Shown piece after piece: positions 14,215-20,962 of a stretch of 20,962 nucleotides of DNA. The stretch comes from SAR116 cluster bacterium. Lineage in GTDB: Bacteria; Pseudomonadota; Alphaproteobacteria; Puniceispirillales; Puniceispirillaceae. Location: NCBI GenBank assembly GCA_002722385.1, contig PBLR01000029.1, forward strand, positions 1-20,962. The letters run 5' to 3'. Under the pieces are notes generated by a model that saw only the letters and a program-made list of their open reading frames with translations, made no database searches and was not told the DNA's origin. Positions within the stretch are counted from its first letter, which is position 1, and each line of letters opens with the position of its first letter. A program made the translations under genes and the position numbers.

Positions 14215-15627
14215 ATGGTGGAGACAGCCGGGTCACCACGCCCTCAAGATGACAGCGCCGACAGCCCCGCACACCAGGTCGCCTCTATGTATGGGCTGAC
14301 CCCGAAGGTTGAGGCGGCCATTCATGAGGCTATCGACACAGAACAATGGCAGCGTCTGCGGATGCTGATGGACCCGCTGCATCCGGCGGACAAGGCTGAT
14401 TTTCTGGAACGGATTTCGGCTGAGGATCTGCGGGTGCTGGTCAGCCAGCTTGGTTCTGATTTTGATGCTGAAATCCTGCCTTATCTGGATGAGGATGTGC
14501 GAGAGGATGTGCGCGACCTTCTTGACCCTGATGTGTTTGCCGCCTCTCTGCCGGAGCTGGATTCAGATGATGTTGTCACCATCGCTGAAGAGCTGGAACC
14601 TGAACAGCTTGATGAGGTGTTATCAGCCCTGCCTGATCAGGAGCGGGTTCTGGTTGAACAGAGCCTGGCCTATCCCGAAGATTCTGCCGGCCGCATGATG
14701 CAGCGTGAAATGGTGGTTGTGCCGCCCTTCTGGACTGTGGGGCAGACCATTGATTTTCTGCGCTCATCTGATCTGGACAGAGAAGAATTTTATCTGATTA
14801 TGGTCACGGATGTCAGCGGCCATCCTGTCGGCGAGGTGAGGCTGAATAAGCTGCTCTGCACCCAGCGGCCGCGCCGGATTTCTGAGATTATGGAAACCGA
14901 ATTGCGGTCAATCCCGGTCACCATGGATCAGGAAGAGGTGGCACTGTTGTTCCGCCGTTATGGCATGGTCACAACAGGGGTGATTGATGCAGAAGGGCGC
15001 CTGGTCGGCATCATCACGCTGGATGACATCATTGACGTGATCGATGAAGAGGCAGAAGAAGATCTGATGGCCCTTGCCGGTGTGTCTGACGCCTCTATCC
15101 GCACATCTGTTCTGGAAACACTTCAGGGGCGCGCACCTTGGCTGTTTGTTAATCTGATCACAGCTGTAATCGCCTCAGTGGTGATCGGCTTTTTTGAAAG
15201 CACAATTGAAAAGATTGTCGCGCTCGCCGTGCTGATGCCGATTGTCGCCTCAATGGGCGGGAATGCCGGCACCCAGACAGTGACCGTGGCGGTACGGGCG
15301 ATCGCGATGCGTGAATTCAGCCCCAAAGTTGCGGTGACTTTTGGCTTGCGAGAGCTGTATGTCGGCATCGCCAACGGGCTGGTGTTTGCGGTCGTCACCG
15401 CAGGTCTGTCTTATGTCTGGTTTGGTGATGCGCAAATCGCGCTTGTGCTGGGTTTTGCAATGCTGGTGAATATGATTGTGGCGGCAATCTCAGGCACGCT
15501 GATTCCGCTGGCTCTGGTCAAAACAGGGGTTGATCCGGCGGTTGCCTCATCTGTCTTTATCACCACCATCACAGATGTGATTGGCTTTCTTGTGTTTTTA
15601 GGTCTGGCGGCCTTGTATCTTTTGTAA
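14215..15627 (+). CDS. mgtE: Magnesium channel MgtE
   Basis: A 470-residue inner-membrane Mg2+ channel of usual length. Residues about 35-150 are the acidic MgtE N domain, rich in PEL/EEL repeats; 155-285 are the paired CBS domains that sense Mg2+ (second CBS motif GRLVGIITLDDIIDVI at 261-276); 300-470 contain five membrane helices. GGNAGTQ at 348-354 is the family signature, and Asp440 in DPAVASSVF corresponds to the pore aspartate of the Thermus protein. When cytosolic Mg2+ is high the N and CBS domains close the pore. GGAGG lies 7 nt before the ATG. The residues 1-25 are a disordered polar lead. DUF1489 follows after 64 nt on the same strand and may share the transcript. Confidence 0.93.
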   Translation: MVETAGSPRPQDDSADSPAHQVASMYGLTPKVEAAIHEAIDTEQWQRLRMLMDPLHPADKADFLERISAEDLRVLVSQLGSDFDAEILPYLDEDVREDVRDLLDPDVFAASLPELDSDDVVTIAEELEPEQLDEVLSALPDQERVLVEQSLAYPEDSAGRMMQREMVVVPPFWTVGQTIDFLRSSDLDREEFYLIMVTDVSGHPVGEVRLNKLLCTQRPRRISEIMETELRSIPVTMDQEEVALLFRRYGMVTTGVIDAEGRLVGIITLDDIIDVIDEEAEEDLMALAGVSDASIRTSVLETLQGRAPWLFVNLITAVIASVVIGFFESTIEKIVALAVLMPIVASMGGNAGTQTVTVAVRAIAMREFSPKVAVTFGLRELYVGIANGLVFAVVTAGLSYVWFGDAQIALVLGFAMLVNMIVAAISGTLIPLALVKTGVDPAVASSVFITTITDVIGFLVFLGLAALYLL

Positions 15628-15691
15628 TCAGGGGTTTTGTTTTTTTCACTCAGCCCTTGCCGCTCTGGCGGCTGCTCTTTAAGTTAAGGCC

Positions 15692-16108
15692 ATGACTGTT
15701 CATTTAAAAAAGCTCTCTGTCGGCTCTGTGTCGATTGACTCGCTGAAAAGCTGGCAGAACCGGCGCACCCGCCAGGGGCTGCCGATCATTCACCCGACCC
15801 GGAACTGGCCCAGGCGGGCAGATGAGCTGCTGGATGGCGGCTGTCTGTACTGGGTCATTAAAGGCCAGATTTGTGTGCGCCAGCCAATCGCTGATCTGAT
15901 TGAGGTGAAGCGAGAGGATGGCCGCCCGGCCTGCGGCATTGTTCTGGCCCCAGAGCTGATTCCGGTCTGGCCGCGGCGGGTGCGTATTTTTCAGGGCTGG
16001 CGCTATCTTGAGGTGGCAGACGCCCCTGAAGATATGCCGCACAGTGATGATGAAACACCCATGCCAGCTGAACTGGCCTCAGAACTGCGCGAATTGGGGC
16101 TGCTGTAA
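15692..16108 (+). CDS. DUF1489 family protein
   Basis: A 138-residue cytoplasmic protein of unknown function. The start MTVHLKKLSVG, the segment RRADELLDGGCLYWVIKGQICVRQ-like at 41-64, and FQGWRYLEVADAPED at 100-114 are the conserved blocks of DUF1489, a family found almost only in alphaproteobacteria; this is one of the better clade markers in the window. No catalytic residues are known. The YWVIKG and RQ segments resemble a small nucleic-acid or ligand-binding barrel, but that is speculation. The ribosome binding site is weak (AAGG only 2-3 nt from the ATG), so it may be translated after mgtE. The stop is 6 nt from the stop of the convergent nuclease gene, with no terminator between. Confidence 0.85.
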   Translation: MTVHLKKLSVGSVSIDSLKSWQNRRTRQGLPIIHPTRNWPRRADELLDGGCLYWVIKGQICVRQPIADLIEVKREDGRPACGIVLAPELIPVWPRRVRIFQGWRYLEVADAPEDMPHSDDETPMPAELASELRELGLL

Positions 16109-16114
16109 GACAGT

Positions 16115-16633
16115 TTATTTTTTGCGCTCCCGCTTTTGCCGGCGCCACTCTTCTGGCCGCATAAACGGCCCTTGCCACAGCCCGATCCCTTCTGCTTTCG
16201 CCTGCTGTTCTGCCTGAATATACGCATCTGAATAACGGGTATGGGCTAGTGCCCATCCGGCCCTGACCACAGCCTGATTCAGATCCATATCTTCTTTGAA
16301 ACATTGCACAATCAGCCGCCGGTACCGGTCTGTATCCAACAGCACACAAGACAGCCTCTGGCCCGGCGATATTTGCGATCTCAGCCAGTCAGCCGCCTGT
16401 TGCCCGCAAGCATAGCTCTCGCCTGAAGCGGTTGAACAGAGCTGTTTTTTCTCTGGAGCATCAATCCCGTGCAAACGCAACCTCAGCTTTCCTGCCCGCA
16501 GGGAATCCCCATCACTTATTGCGGTGATGCTGACCTGAAGACGGGCTTCCTGCCCAACCGCAGCTGACCAGATCCCGGTCAGACCCAGACCCACCACAAT
16601 GCCGAACAGCCAGAAAACAATAAGAACACGCAT
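16115..16633 (-). CDS. Exported staphylococcal-nuclease-like (SNase) protein
   Basis: A 172-residue calcium-dependent nuclease of the SNase fold, probably secreted or periplasmic. Three ATGs are in a row at 16639, 16636 and 16633; GAGG at 16642-16645 is too near the first but 8 nt from the third, so the third is chosen. A hydrophobic segment follows (VLIVFWLFGIVVGLGLTGIW) and works as a signal peptide or anchor. Counting from the first ATG, the metal and catalytic set is complete: Asp43 and Asp45 (SDGDS), Arg55, Asp60 and Glu63 (RLHGIDAPE), and Arg108 (DRYRR). Four cysteines (68, 78, 98, 113) fit disulfides outside the cytoplasm. The tail is very basic (RRQKRERKK). It may scavenge DNA for phosphate or nitrogen. 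It lies 165 nt after the MFS gene. Confidence 0.88.
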   Translation of the reverse strand: MRVLIVFWLFGIVVGLGLTGIWSAAVGQEARLQVSITAISDGDSLRAGKLRLRLHGIDAPEKKQLCSTASGESYACGQQAADWLRSQISPGQRLSCVLLDTDRYRRLIVQCFKEDMDLNQAVVRAGWALAHTRYSDAYIQAEQQAKAEGIGLWQGPFMRPEEWRRQKRERKK

Positions 16634-16804
16634 CATCATGTCCTCAATCCTACAGAGGCCCTGACCATTATTTAAGTTTTTTCTAAATTTAGGGGCGGGC
16701 GCCGGACCTTACAGCTTCAGTCAAGCTGAGAAGGGGTCGTGATGACCAGTTATCCAGAAGCAGGAGGATCGTAAAGATAAGGACCTGTGCCCTCAGCTGT
16801 CAGA

Positions 16805-18124
16805 TCAGGAAGATGGTTTGGCTGGTGCGGCGATATCCAGATAAGGGTTATCTGCCAGCGGATCATCTGTTAACGCTGTGTCTGGATCAGGCTCGCTCCA
16901 GGCGGTTTCGGGGTTCAGGCTGACCGCCACGGCTGTACCTTGTTCAGGCACGGCAATAAACGGGCCCTGGGCTTCGGCAGGGACCGCAGACCGCAGCGAC
17001 ATGCGCGCCAGCACGAACACGCCCAGGCCGATATGTACCCCTGACATCACCGCAAAAAAGATAAAACTGCCGAACAGATCCATTAAGGCGGCGATCACCG
17101 GCGGGCCGAAAATGGCCCCGATTCCATTTACCGTGATCAGCGCAGAGGCTGTGCCGATCATCTGGCTGGGGCTGAGATAGTCATTGGCATGGGCAATACA
17201 TAATGAATAGATGGTCATCGAAAAGCCGCCATAAAGGGCGGTCAGCATAACCAGACCCCAATAGCTGGAGATACCGACAAAGGACGCGCAGGCCGCCGCA
17301 ACAGCTGAAATACAGGCCACAATCAGAATCACCAGACGCCGGTCAAACCGGTCAGACAGGTGGCCAACCGGATATTGCATAATCACATTGGCAATAGTGA
17401 CAGAGGCCAGAAACACCGAGCCCTGTTGGTTGCTCATCCCGATTGAGGTGGCGTAAATCGCGCCCATGCCAAAAATCATTGAGGCGGTAAAGCCCTGCAG
17501 GCCCATCCCGACCAGCGCCAGAGGCGAAATCTGGAACAGGCGGCGCAAAGACACACTTTCCGGTTCAGAAAATTCCGGAGCTTGTGAGGCGGTGATCAGA
17601 ATCGGCACAACCGCAACCGAAACCAGAATAGAGGCGGTCAGGAACAATAAGTTGGTGATCCCGTCATCAAGCCCGCCCAGCAACTGGCCCGCGCTGAGCC
17701 CGGCCATGGTGATGATCATATAGATAGCCAGCATCTGGCCTCTTGTCTCATTGGTGGATTTATCATTCAGCCAGCTTTCCACCACAATATACATGCCTGC
17801 ATAGGCAAAACCTGTGAACAGCCGCATAATTGTCCATAATGCGGGGTTAACAGAGACGATATGCACAAGAACAGCCGCAGAAGCGATCGCCGATAACGCG
17901 CCAAAGGTGCGGATATGGCCAACATCCTGAAGGATGCGCGGCACATAACGAGAGCCGCCAAAAAAGCCGATGAAATAGCCGCCCATCATCAGCCCGGACA
18001 CGGTTGTGCTGAATCCGGCCGCAGAGGCCCGTACCCCCAGCAAAAAGACCAGCAGACCATTGCCAATCATAATCAGAAGCAGGCCAAAGAATAATGGCCA
18101 GGAGGACATTAAAGAGCGAAACAT
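16805..18124 (-). CDS. MFS transporter (YcaD-like)
   Basis: A 439-residue major facilitator protein with 12 predicted membrane helices. The first helix FGLLLIMIGNGLLVFLLGVRA and the block IVVESWLNDKSTNETRGQ-like at about 113-131 resemble the YcaD group of uncharacterised MFS proteins; GHLSDRFDRR at 255-264 is the half-transporter loop 8-9 motif. The substrate is unknown. Residues about 385-439 add a cytoplasmic, Pro- and Asp-rich tail that the core family does not need. The ATG at 18124 has CTGGAG about 10 nt upstream. The 165-nt leader between it and glnE contains a G-rich tract on the coding strand (18156-18216). It follows glnE on the same strand but with enough space for its own promoter. 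Confidence 0.85.
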   Translation of the reverse strand: MFRSLMSSWPLFFGLLLIMIGNGLLVFLLGVRASAAGFSTTVSGLMMGGYFIGFFGGSRYVPRILQDVGHIRTFGALSAIASAAVLVHIVSVNPALWTIMRLFTGFAYAGMYIVVESWLNDKSTNETRGQMLAIYMIITMAGLSAGQLLGGLDDGITNLLFLTASILVSVAVVPILITASQAPEFSEPESVSLRRLFQISPLALVGMGLQGFTASMIFGMGAIYATSIGMSNQQGSVFLASVTIANVIMQYPVGHLSDRFDRRLVILIVACISAVAAACASFVGISSYWGLVMLTALYGGFSMTIYSLCIAHANDYLSPSQMIGTASALITVNGIGAIFGPPVIAALMDLFGSFIFFAVMSGVHIGLGVFVLARMSLRSAVPAEAQGPFIAVPEQGTAVAVSLNPETAWSEPDPDTALTDDPLADNPYLDIAAPAKPSS

Positions 18125-18155
18125 CAGTGTCGGTCTCCAGGTTACCGTAACGATA

Positions 18156-18216
18156 CCCGCCTTCCCAAGGCCCAGCCCCGGAAGACACCCTATTTCCTCA
18201 CCCTACTTCCCCTCCC
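18156..18216 (-). promoter_or_regulatory. Putative G-quadruplex tracts in MFS leader
   Basis: Read on the minus strand, eight runs of three or four G occur within 61 bases. The part nearest the gene (18156-18179) has four runs with loops of 2-3, 4 and 5 nt and meets the usual G3+N1-7 quadruplex rule. The second set (18188-18216) has one long loop of 10 nt. The near set lies 32-55 nt before the MFS start codon. Folding in vivo is untested. Confidence 0.4.
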
Positions 18217-18289
18217 TTATCAAGTCTCATCAGGCATTGCTAATCTAAATGCGTCTTTAAGGGGTCGTGTTCAGATAAATCTGCTTATC

Positions 18290-20962
18290 TTAGGGCTGTT
18301 TTGTTGCTGTTTTTTCTAAATATTTTTGCAAAATTCTGTCTATCTGTTCACATCTCATCTCAAGTCTCTGCTCCAGACAATCTGAGGCTTCCAGGCCCAG
18401 CCGCTCAGCCAGAGCCAGCCAGGTCGGCGCGCTGTCAGACGCAGATACCGTACCTGACGCCTTGCCCAGACACAGGCTGGTGAATTGTGTGATCAGCTCA
18501 AGCTCATCCAGCCCGGCACAGACCTCGTTCAGATCATCTGACTGATCTGCTGCTTGCGCCAGCTGACGCAGCCAGCTTGACGGGCTGCCCTTCGGCGCTG
18601 TGATCAGCTCGCGATCACCCTTATCAACCGCCAGCAGAATCGCCAGAAACTCTGCATCCAGAAAGCCGCCGGCACGTTTTTTCAAGGAATGGGCAGAAGC
18701 AGGATCAGCGGCCAGACGCTGGCGCATGGTCAGGATATCATCAGCCAGCTTCGGCAAAGCAGGCGGGGTGGTTTTGATTTTTAGAATAATCTGTTCTGCG
18801 GCCTGTTTGATATCTGCATCAGCCTGAATGATACGGGCCTTCAGGAAGGCACAATATTCCCAGGGCCAGGCCTCTGTCTGATAATAGCTGCTGAGCCTCT
18901 CCAGCCGGGTGGCCAGCGCTCCTGAACGGCCATCAGGGCGCAGGCGGGTGTCAATATCAAATAATTTGCCTTGTGCGGTCTGCACAGACAGCCAGCTGAT
19001 AATCAGTTGGACCAGGCGGTTATAATATTGGCCGGCGCTCAAGGATTGACGGCCGTCTGAGGCGGTCTCTGTCGCGCTCTGATACACAAATATAAGATCC
19101 AGATCAGATGTCGTGATCAGACGGCGGCTGCCCAGGCGGCCCAGGCCAAGCACCGCAAACCGGTCATCTGGCAGATGGCCATAACGCCGTTGTATATCCA
19201 ATCGGGCCAGTTGGGTCACCTCGCGGATACAGATATCGGCAAGGGCCGCCAGTCGGCTGCTGGCTTCTTCAAAGCTGCACAACCCCTGCAGGAAATGAAC
19301 ATCAACCCTGAACCGGGTCTCAACCGCCCACAGACACAGCTCATCAAGGGCATGTTCAGCCCCTTCAGCCTGTGCGGTATGCAACAGGTCTGGTGGCCCG
19401 GCCAGCTGTTCTGCTGTAAAGGGGGTGAAAAATTCAGTATCCAGAAGCAGGTCAAACAAAGCCGGTTTGCGGGACAGCTGGCGCGTCAGCGCGGGGGCTT
19501 TCACCAACAGATTACCGACTAGATCAGCGATTTGCGGGTAATGCACAAACAGCGCGAATATCTGTGCCCCGGCAGGCAGGTTGCGGATCAGTTCGGTAAA
19601 ACAGGCAAAGGCGCTGTCAGGGGCGCTGGCCTTGCCCAGACGGGCCAGAAACGGCGGCAGAAACCGGCCCAGATAGCCGCGGGCCCGCTCACTTCTGGTC
19701 GCCGGGATCCGGCCCGACATCCAGCCATCAATAATATCCATCATATCATCAGGCCGGCTGAACCCGATATCGGCCAGCCAGCGGCTGTTAACAGTCCGGT
19801 CTGCTGAACTGGCCAGCACCCGTTCTTTGTCTGTTGGGCCTGCTTTATGTGCCGCCATCAGCCTGTCCATCAGCGGGTGGCTGCAGGCCGCTTCTGTTGC
19901 CTGCTGCAGCTCCTGCAGTTTCTGGCGTAACGCGGCCGCCTCCGGCAATCCAGCAAAGGCGGCAAACTGGTCCATTTCCTGCTCATTGCGCGGCAGGCAG
20001 TGAGTCTGTGTGTCCCGCAGATATTGTAGGCGATGTTCAACCAGCCGCCACTGGCTGTAACAGTCTTTCATCTGCTGAATCTGGGTGGTGTCCAACCAGC
20101 CTTCGCTGGCCAGCGCGTCCAGAGCGGCAAATGTGTTGAACTGGCGCAAACCCTCATGCCGCCCGCCGCCCAGAAGCTGCAGCAAATGCACCAGCAATTC
20201 AATATGCCTGATCCCGAACGCGCCCAGCTTGACATCAAAACCCAGATACCCTGCCGGTGTCGGCAGATGGCGCAGCCAAATCTGCAGATCATCAAGCACC
20301 GTATAATCCAGATTGCGGCGCCAGATAAATGAACAGATCTGAGCCAAAAACTGCTCACCCACCTGAAGGTCACCGGCGACAGGGCGGGCCCGGATAAAGG
20401 CGGCCCGCTCCCAGCTGCGGGCAATGGATTCATAATAAGTCACAGCGGCGTCTGCGGACAGGCATAACGGGGTCACGGCCGGGTCAGGGCGCAGCCGGAA
20501 ATCCACCCGCCAGCCAAAACCATCTTCCGTCTGCTGGCTGAGCAGATGGCCAAGGCGGCGGGTCAGCTCGCTGAAATGTTTGTGGTTCTGTTCTGCTGTT
20601 TGTCCGGCGGCGCGTTCAGCCCGGCTGTCCTGCAGGGCAATCAGGTCAATGTCTGATGAATAATTCAGCTCACCCGCGCCCAGCTTGCCCAGCCCCAGGA
20701 TAACCCAGCCTGACCCTTGGGCCGGCTGGTCCCTCAGCAGATATGACACAACACCGCGCAACGCCTCTTCAGCCACTTTGGTCAGCGCCCCCCAGGAGGT
20801 GTCAATGCGGGTCTGGCCAAACAATTCTGCCAGCGCGATCGCCAGATGTGATCGGTTGCGGTAACGCCGGACAGCTGTCATCAGCTGTGCATCTGACAAG
20901 GCGGCCGGCCAGCTGTGCTGCCAGTCTTGTTCGGCCTGCGCCAGAATTGCGGCCCAGTCCCC
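18290..20962 (-). CDS. glnE: Glutamine synthetase adenylyltransferase GlnE, N-terminus missing
   Basis: The reading frame runs from the TAA at 18290 to the right edge, 890 codons; about 75-100 N-terminal residues lie outside. A TTG at 20899 is internal, not the start. GlnE is a two-domain enzyme that adenylylates glutamine synthetase when nitrogen is plentiful and removes AMP when it is scarce, directed by PII. The N-terminal (deadenylylase) nucleotidyltransferase motif GLGKLGAGELNYSSDIDL is at visible residues 90-107; the second (adenylylase) one, GLGRLGSRRLITTSDLDL, is encoded around 19088-19150. Each has the two aspartates of the DxD metal site. The C-terminal helical region is complete. 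The same window carries glnK-amtB, but about 5 kb away and on the other strand. Confidence 0.93.
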   Translation of the reverse strand, partial: GDWAAILAQAEQDWQHSWPAALSDAQLMTAVRRYRNRSHLAIALAELFGQTRIDTSWGALTKVAEEALRGVVSYLLRDQPAQGSGWVILGLGKLGAGELNYSSDIDLIALQDSRAERAAGQTAEQNHKHFSELTRRLGHLLSQQTEDGFGWRVDFRLRPDPAVTPLCLSADAAVTYYESIARSWERAAFIRARPVAGDLQVGEQFLAQICSFIWRRNLDYTVLDDLQIWLRHLPTPAGYLGFDVKLGAFGIRHIELLVHLLQLLGGGRHEGLRQFNTFAALDALASEGWLDTTQIQQMKDCYSQWRLVEHRLQYLRDTQTHCLPRNEQEMDQFAAFAGLPEAAALRQKLQELQQATEAACSHPLMDRLMAAHKAGPTDKERVLASSADRTVNSRWLADIGFSRPDDMMDIIDGWMSGRIPATRSERARGYLGRFLPPFLARLGKASAPDSAFACFTELIRNLPAGAQIFALFVHYPQIADLVGNLLVKAPALTRQLSRKPALFDLLLDTEFFTPFTAEQLAGPPDLLHTAQAEGAEHALDELCLWAVETRFRVDVHFLQGLCSFEEASSRLAALADICIREVTQLARLDIQRRYGHLPDDRFAVLGLGRLGSRRLITTSDLDLIFVYQSATETASDGRQSLSAGQYYNRLVQLIISWLSVQTAQGKLFDIDTRLRPDGRSGALATRLERLSSYYQTEAWPWEYCAFLKARIIQADADIKQAAEQIILKIKTTPPALPKLADDILTMRQRLAADPASAHSLKKRAGGFLDAEFLAILLAVDKGDRELITAPKGSPSSWLRQLAQAADQSDDLNEVCAGLDELELITQFTSLCLGKASGTVSASDSAPTWLALAERLGLEASDCLEQRLEMRCEQIDRILQKYLEKTATKQP

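Noticed and set aside
16712..16728. CAGCTT/AAGCTG hairpin between the MFS and nuclease genes
   Set aside because: A 6-bp stem without a T-run on either strand is too weak to call a terminator.
16731..18269. 11-mer AAGGGGTCGTG present at 16731 and 18259, in the two 165-nt gaps flanking the MFS gene
   Set aside because: In 21 kb dozens of 11-mer pairs are expected by chance, and the flanks do not match.
1..20962. Mobile elements, CRISPR arrays, tRNA genes or a multi-gene defence system
   Set aside because: No transposase, integrase, regularly spaced repeats, cloverleaf or defence-type domains were seen on either strand.

Overview
The window looks like a piece of chromosome from a free-living alphaproteobacterium of moderate GC content. 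The clade is inferred from the DUF1489 protein, the glnK-amtB pair with an unlinked-style glnE, the bifunctional acyltransferase, and frequent GAT/CTG-rich coding typical of aquatic alphaproteobacteria. A SAR116-like (Puniceispirillum-type) organism is my best guess, but no rRNA or other decisive marker is present. There are no tRNA or rRNA genes, insertion sequences, CRISPR arrays or prophage genes. Most of the content is housekeeping and envelope biology.

Layout. 1-1.9 kb (+): the tail of a SET-domain protein, then an OlsF-like fusion of a PlsC-type acyltransferase with a GNAT-type N-acyltransferase, probably for ornithine lipid synthesis. 2.1-5.2 kb (+): a large secreted subtilisin-like protease with an N-terminal extension, an Ala/Gly-rich linker and a C-terminal part that looks like an autotransporter barrel. 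5.2-7.4 kb (-): a PfkB/adenosine-kinase-type sugar kinase and a GT9 heptosyltransferase-like protein; the kinase stop codon overlaps the protease stop codon. 7.6-9.6 kb (+): a DEAD-box RNA helicase with a DbpA-type RNA-binding domain and an SGPK-repeat basic tail. 9.6-9.96 kb: no ordinary gene, but a tiny ORF behind a ribosome binding site that matches 13 nt of the 16S 3' end, strong hairpins and a good terminator. 10.0-10.9 kb (-): a LysR regulator divergent from glnK-amtB (11.1-12.8 kb, +), with a perfect dyad between them. Two terminators in tandem close amtB. 13.0-16.1 kb (+): low-specificity threonine aldolase, MgtE magnesium channel, DUF1489 protein. 16.1-20.96 kb (-): secreted staphylococcal-type nuclease, MFS transporter (with a G-rich leader) and the 3' 890 codons of glnE, which runs off the right edge.

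How the genes work together. The clearest theme is nitrogen: AmtB brings in ammonium, GlnK blocks AmtB and reports nitrogen status, and GlnE adenylylates glutamine synthetase under PII control. The LysR regulator facing glnK is a candidate local regulator. The envelope theme covers OlsF, the GT9 enzyme, the protease and the nuclease. I found no large unknown multi-gene system. The most promising undescribed element is the short structured transcript at about 9.75-9.96 kb. Promoter calls are weak throughout because they rest on hexamer matches only.
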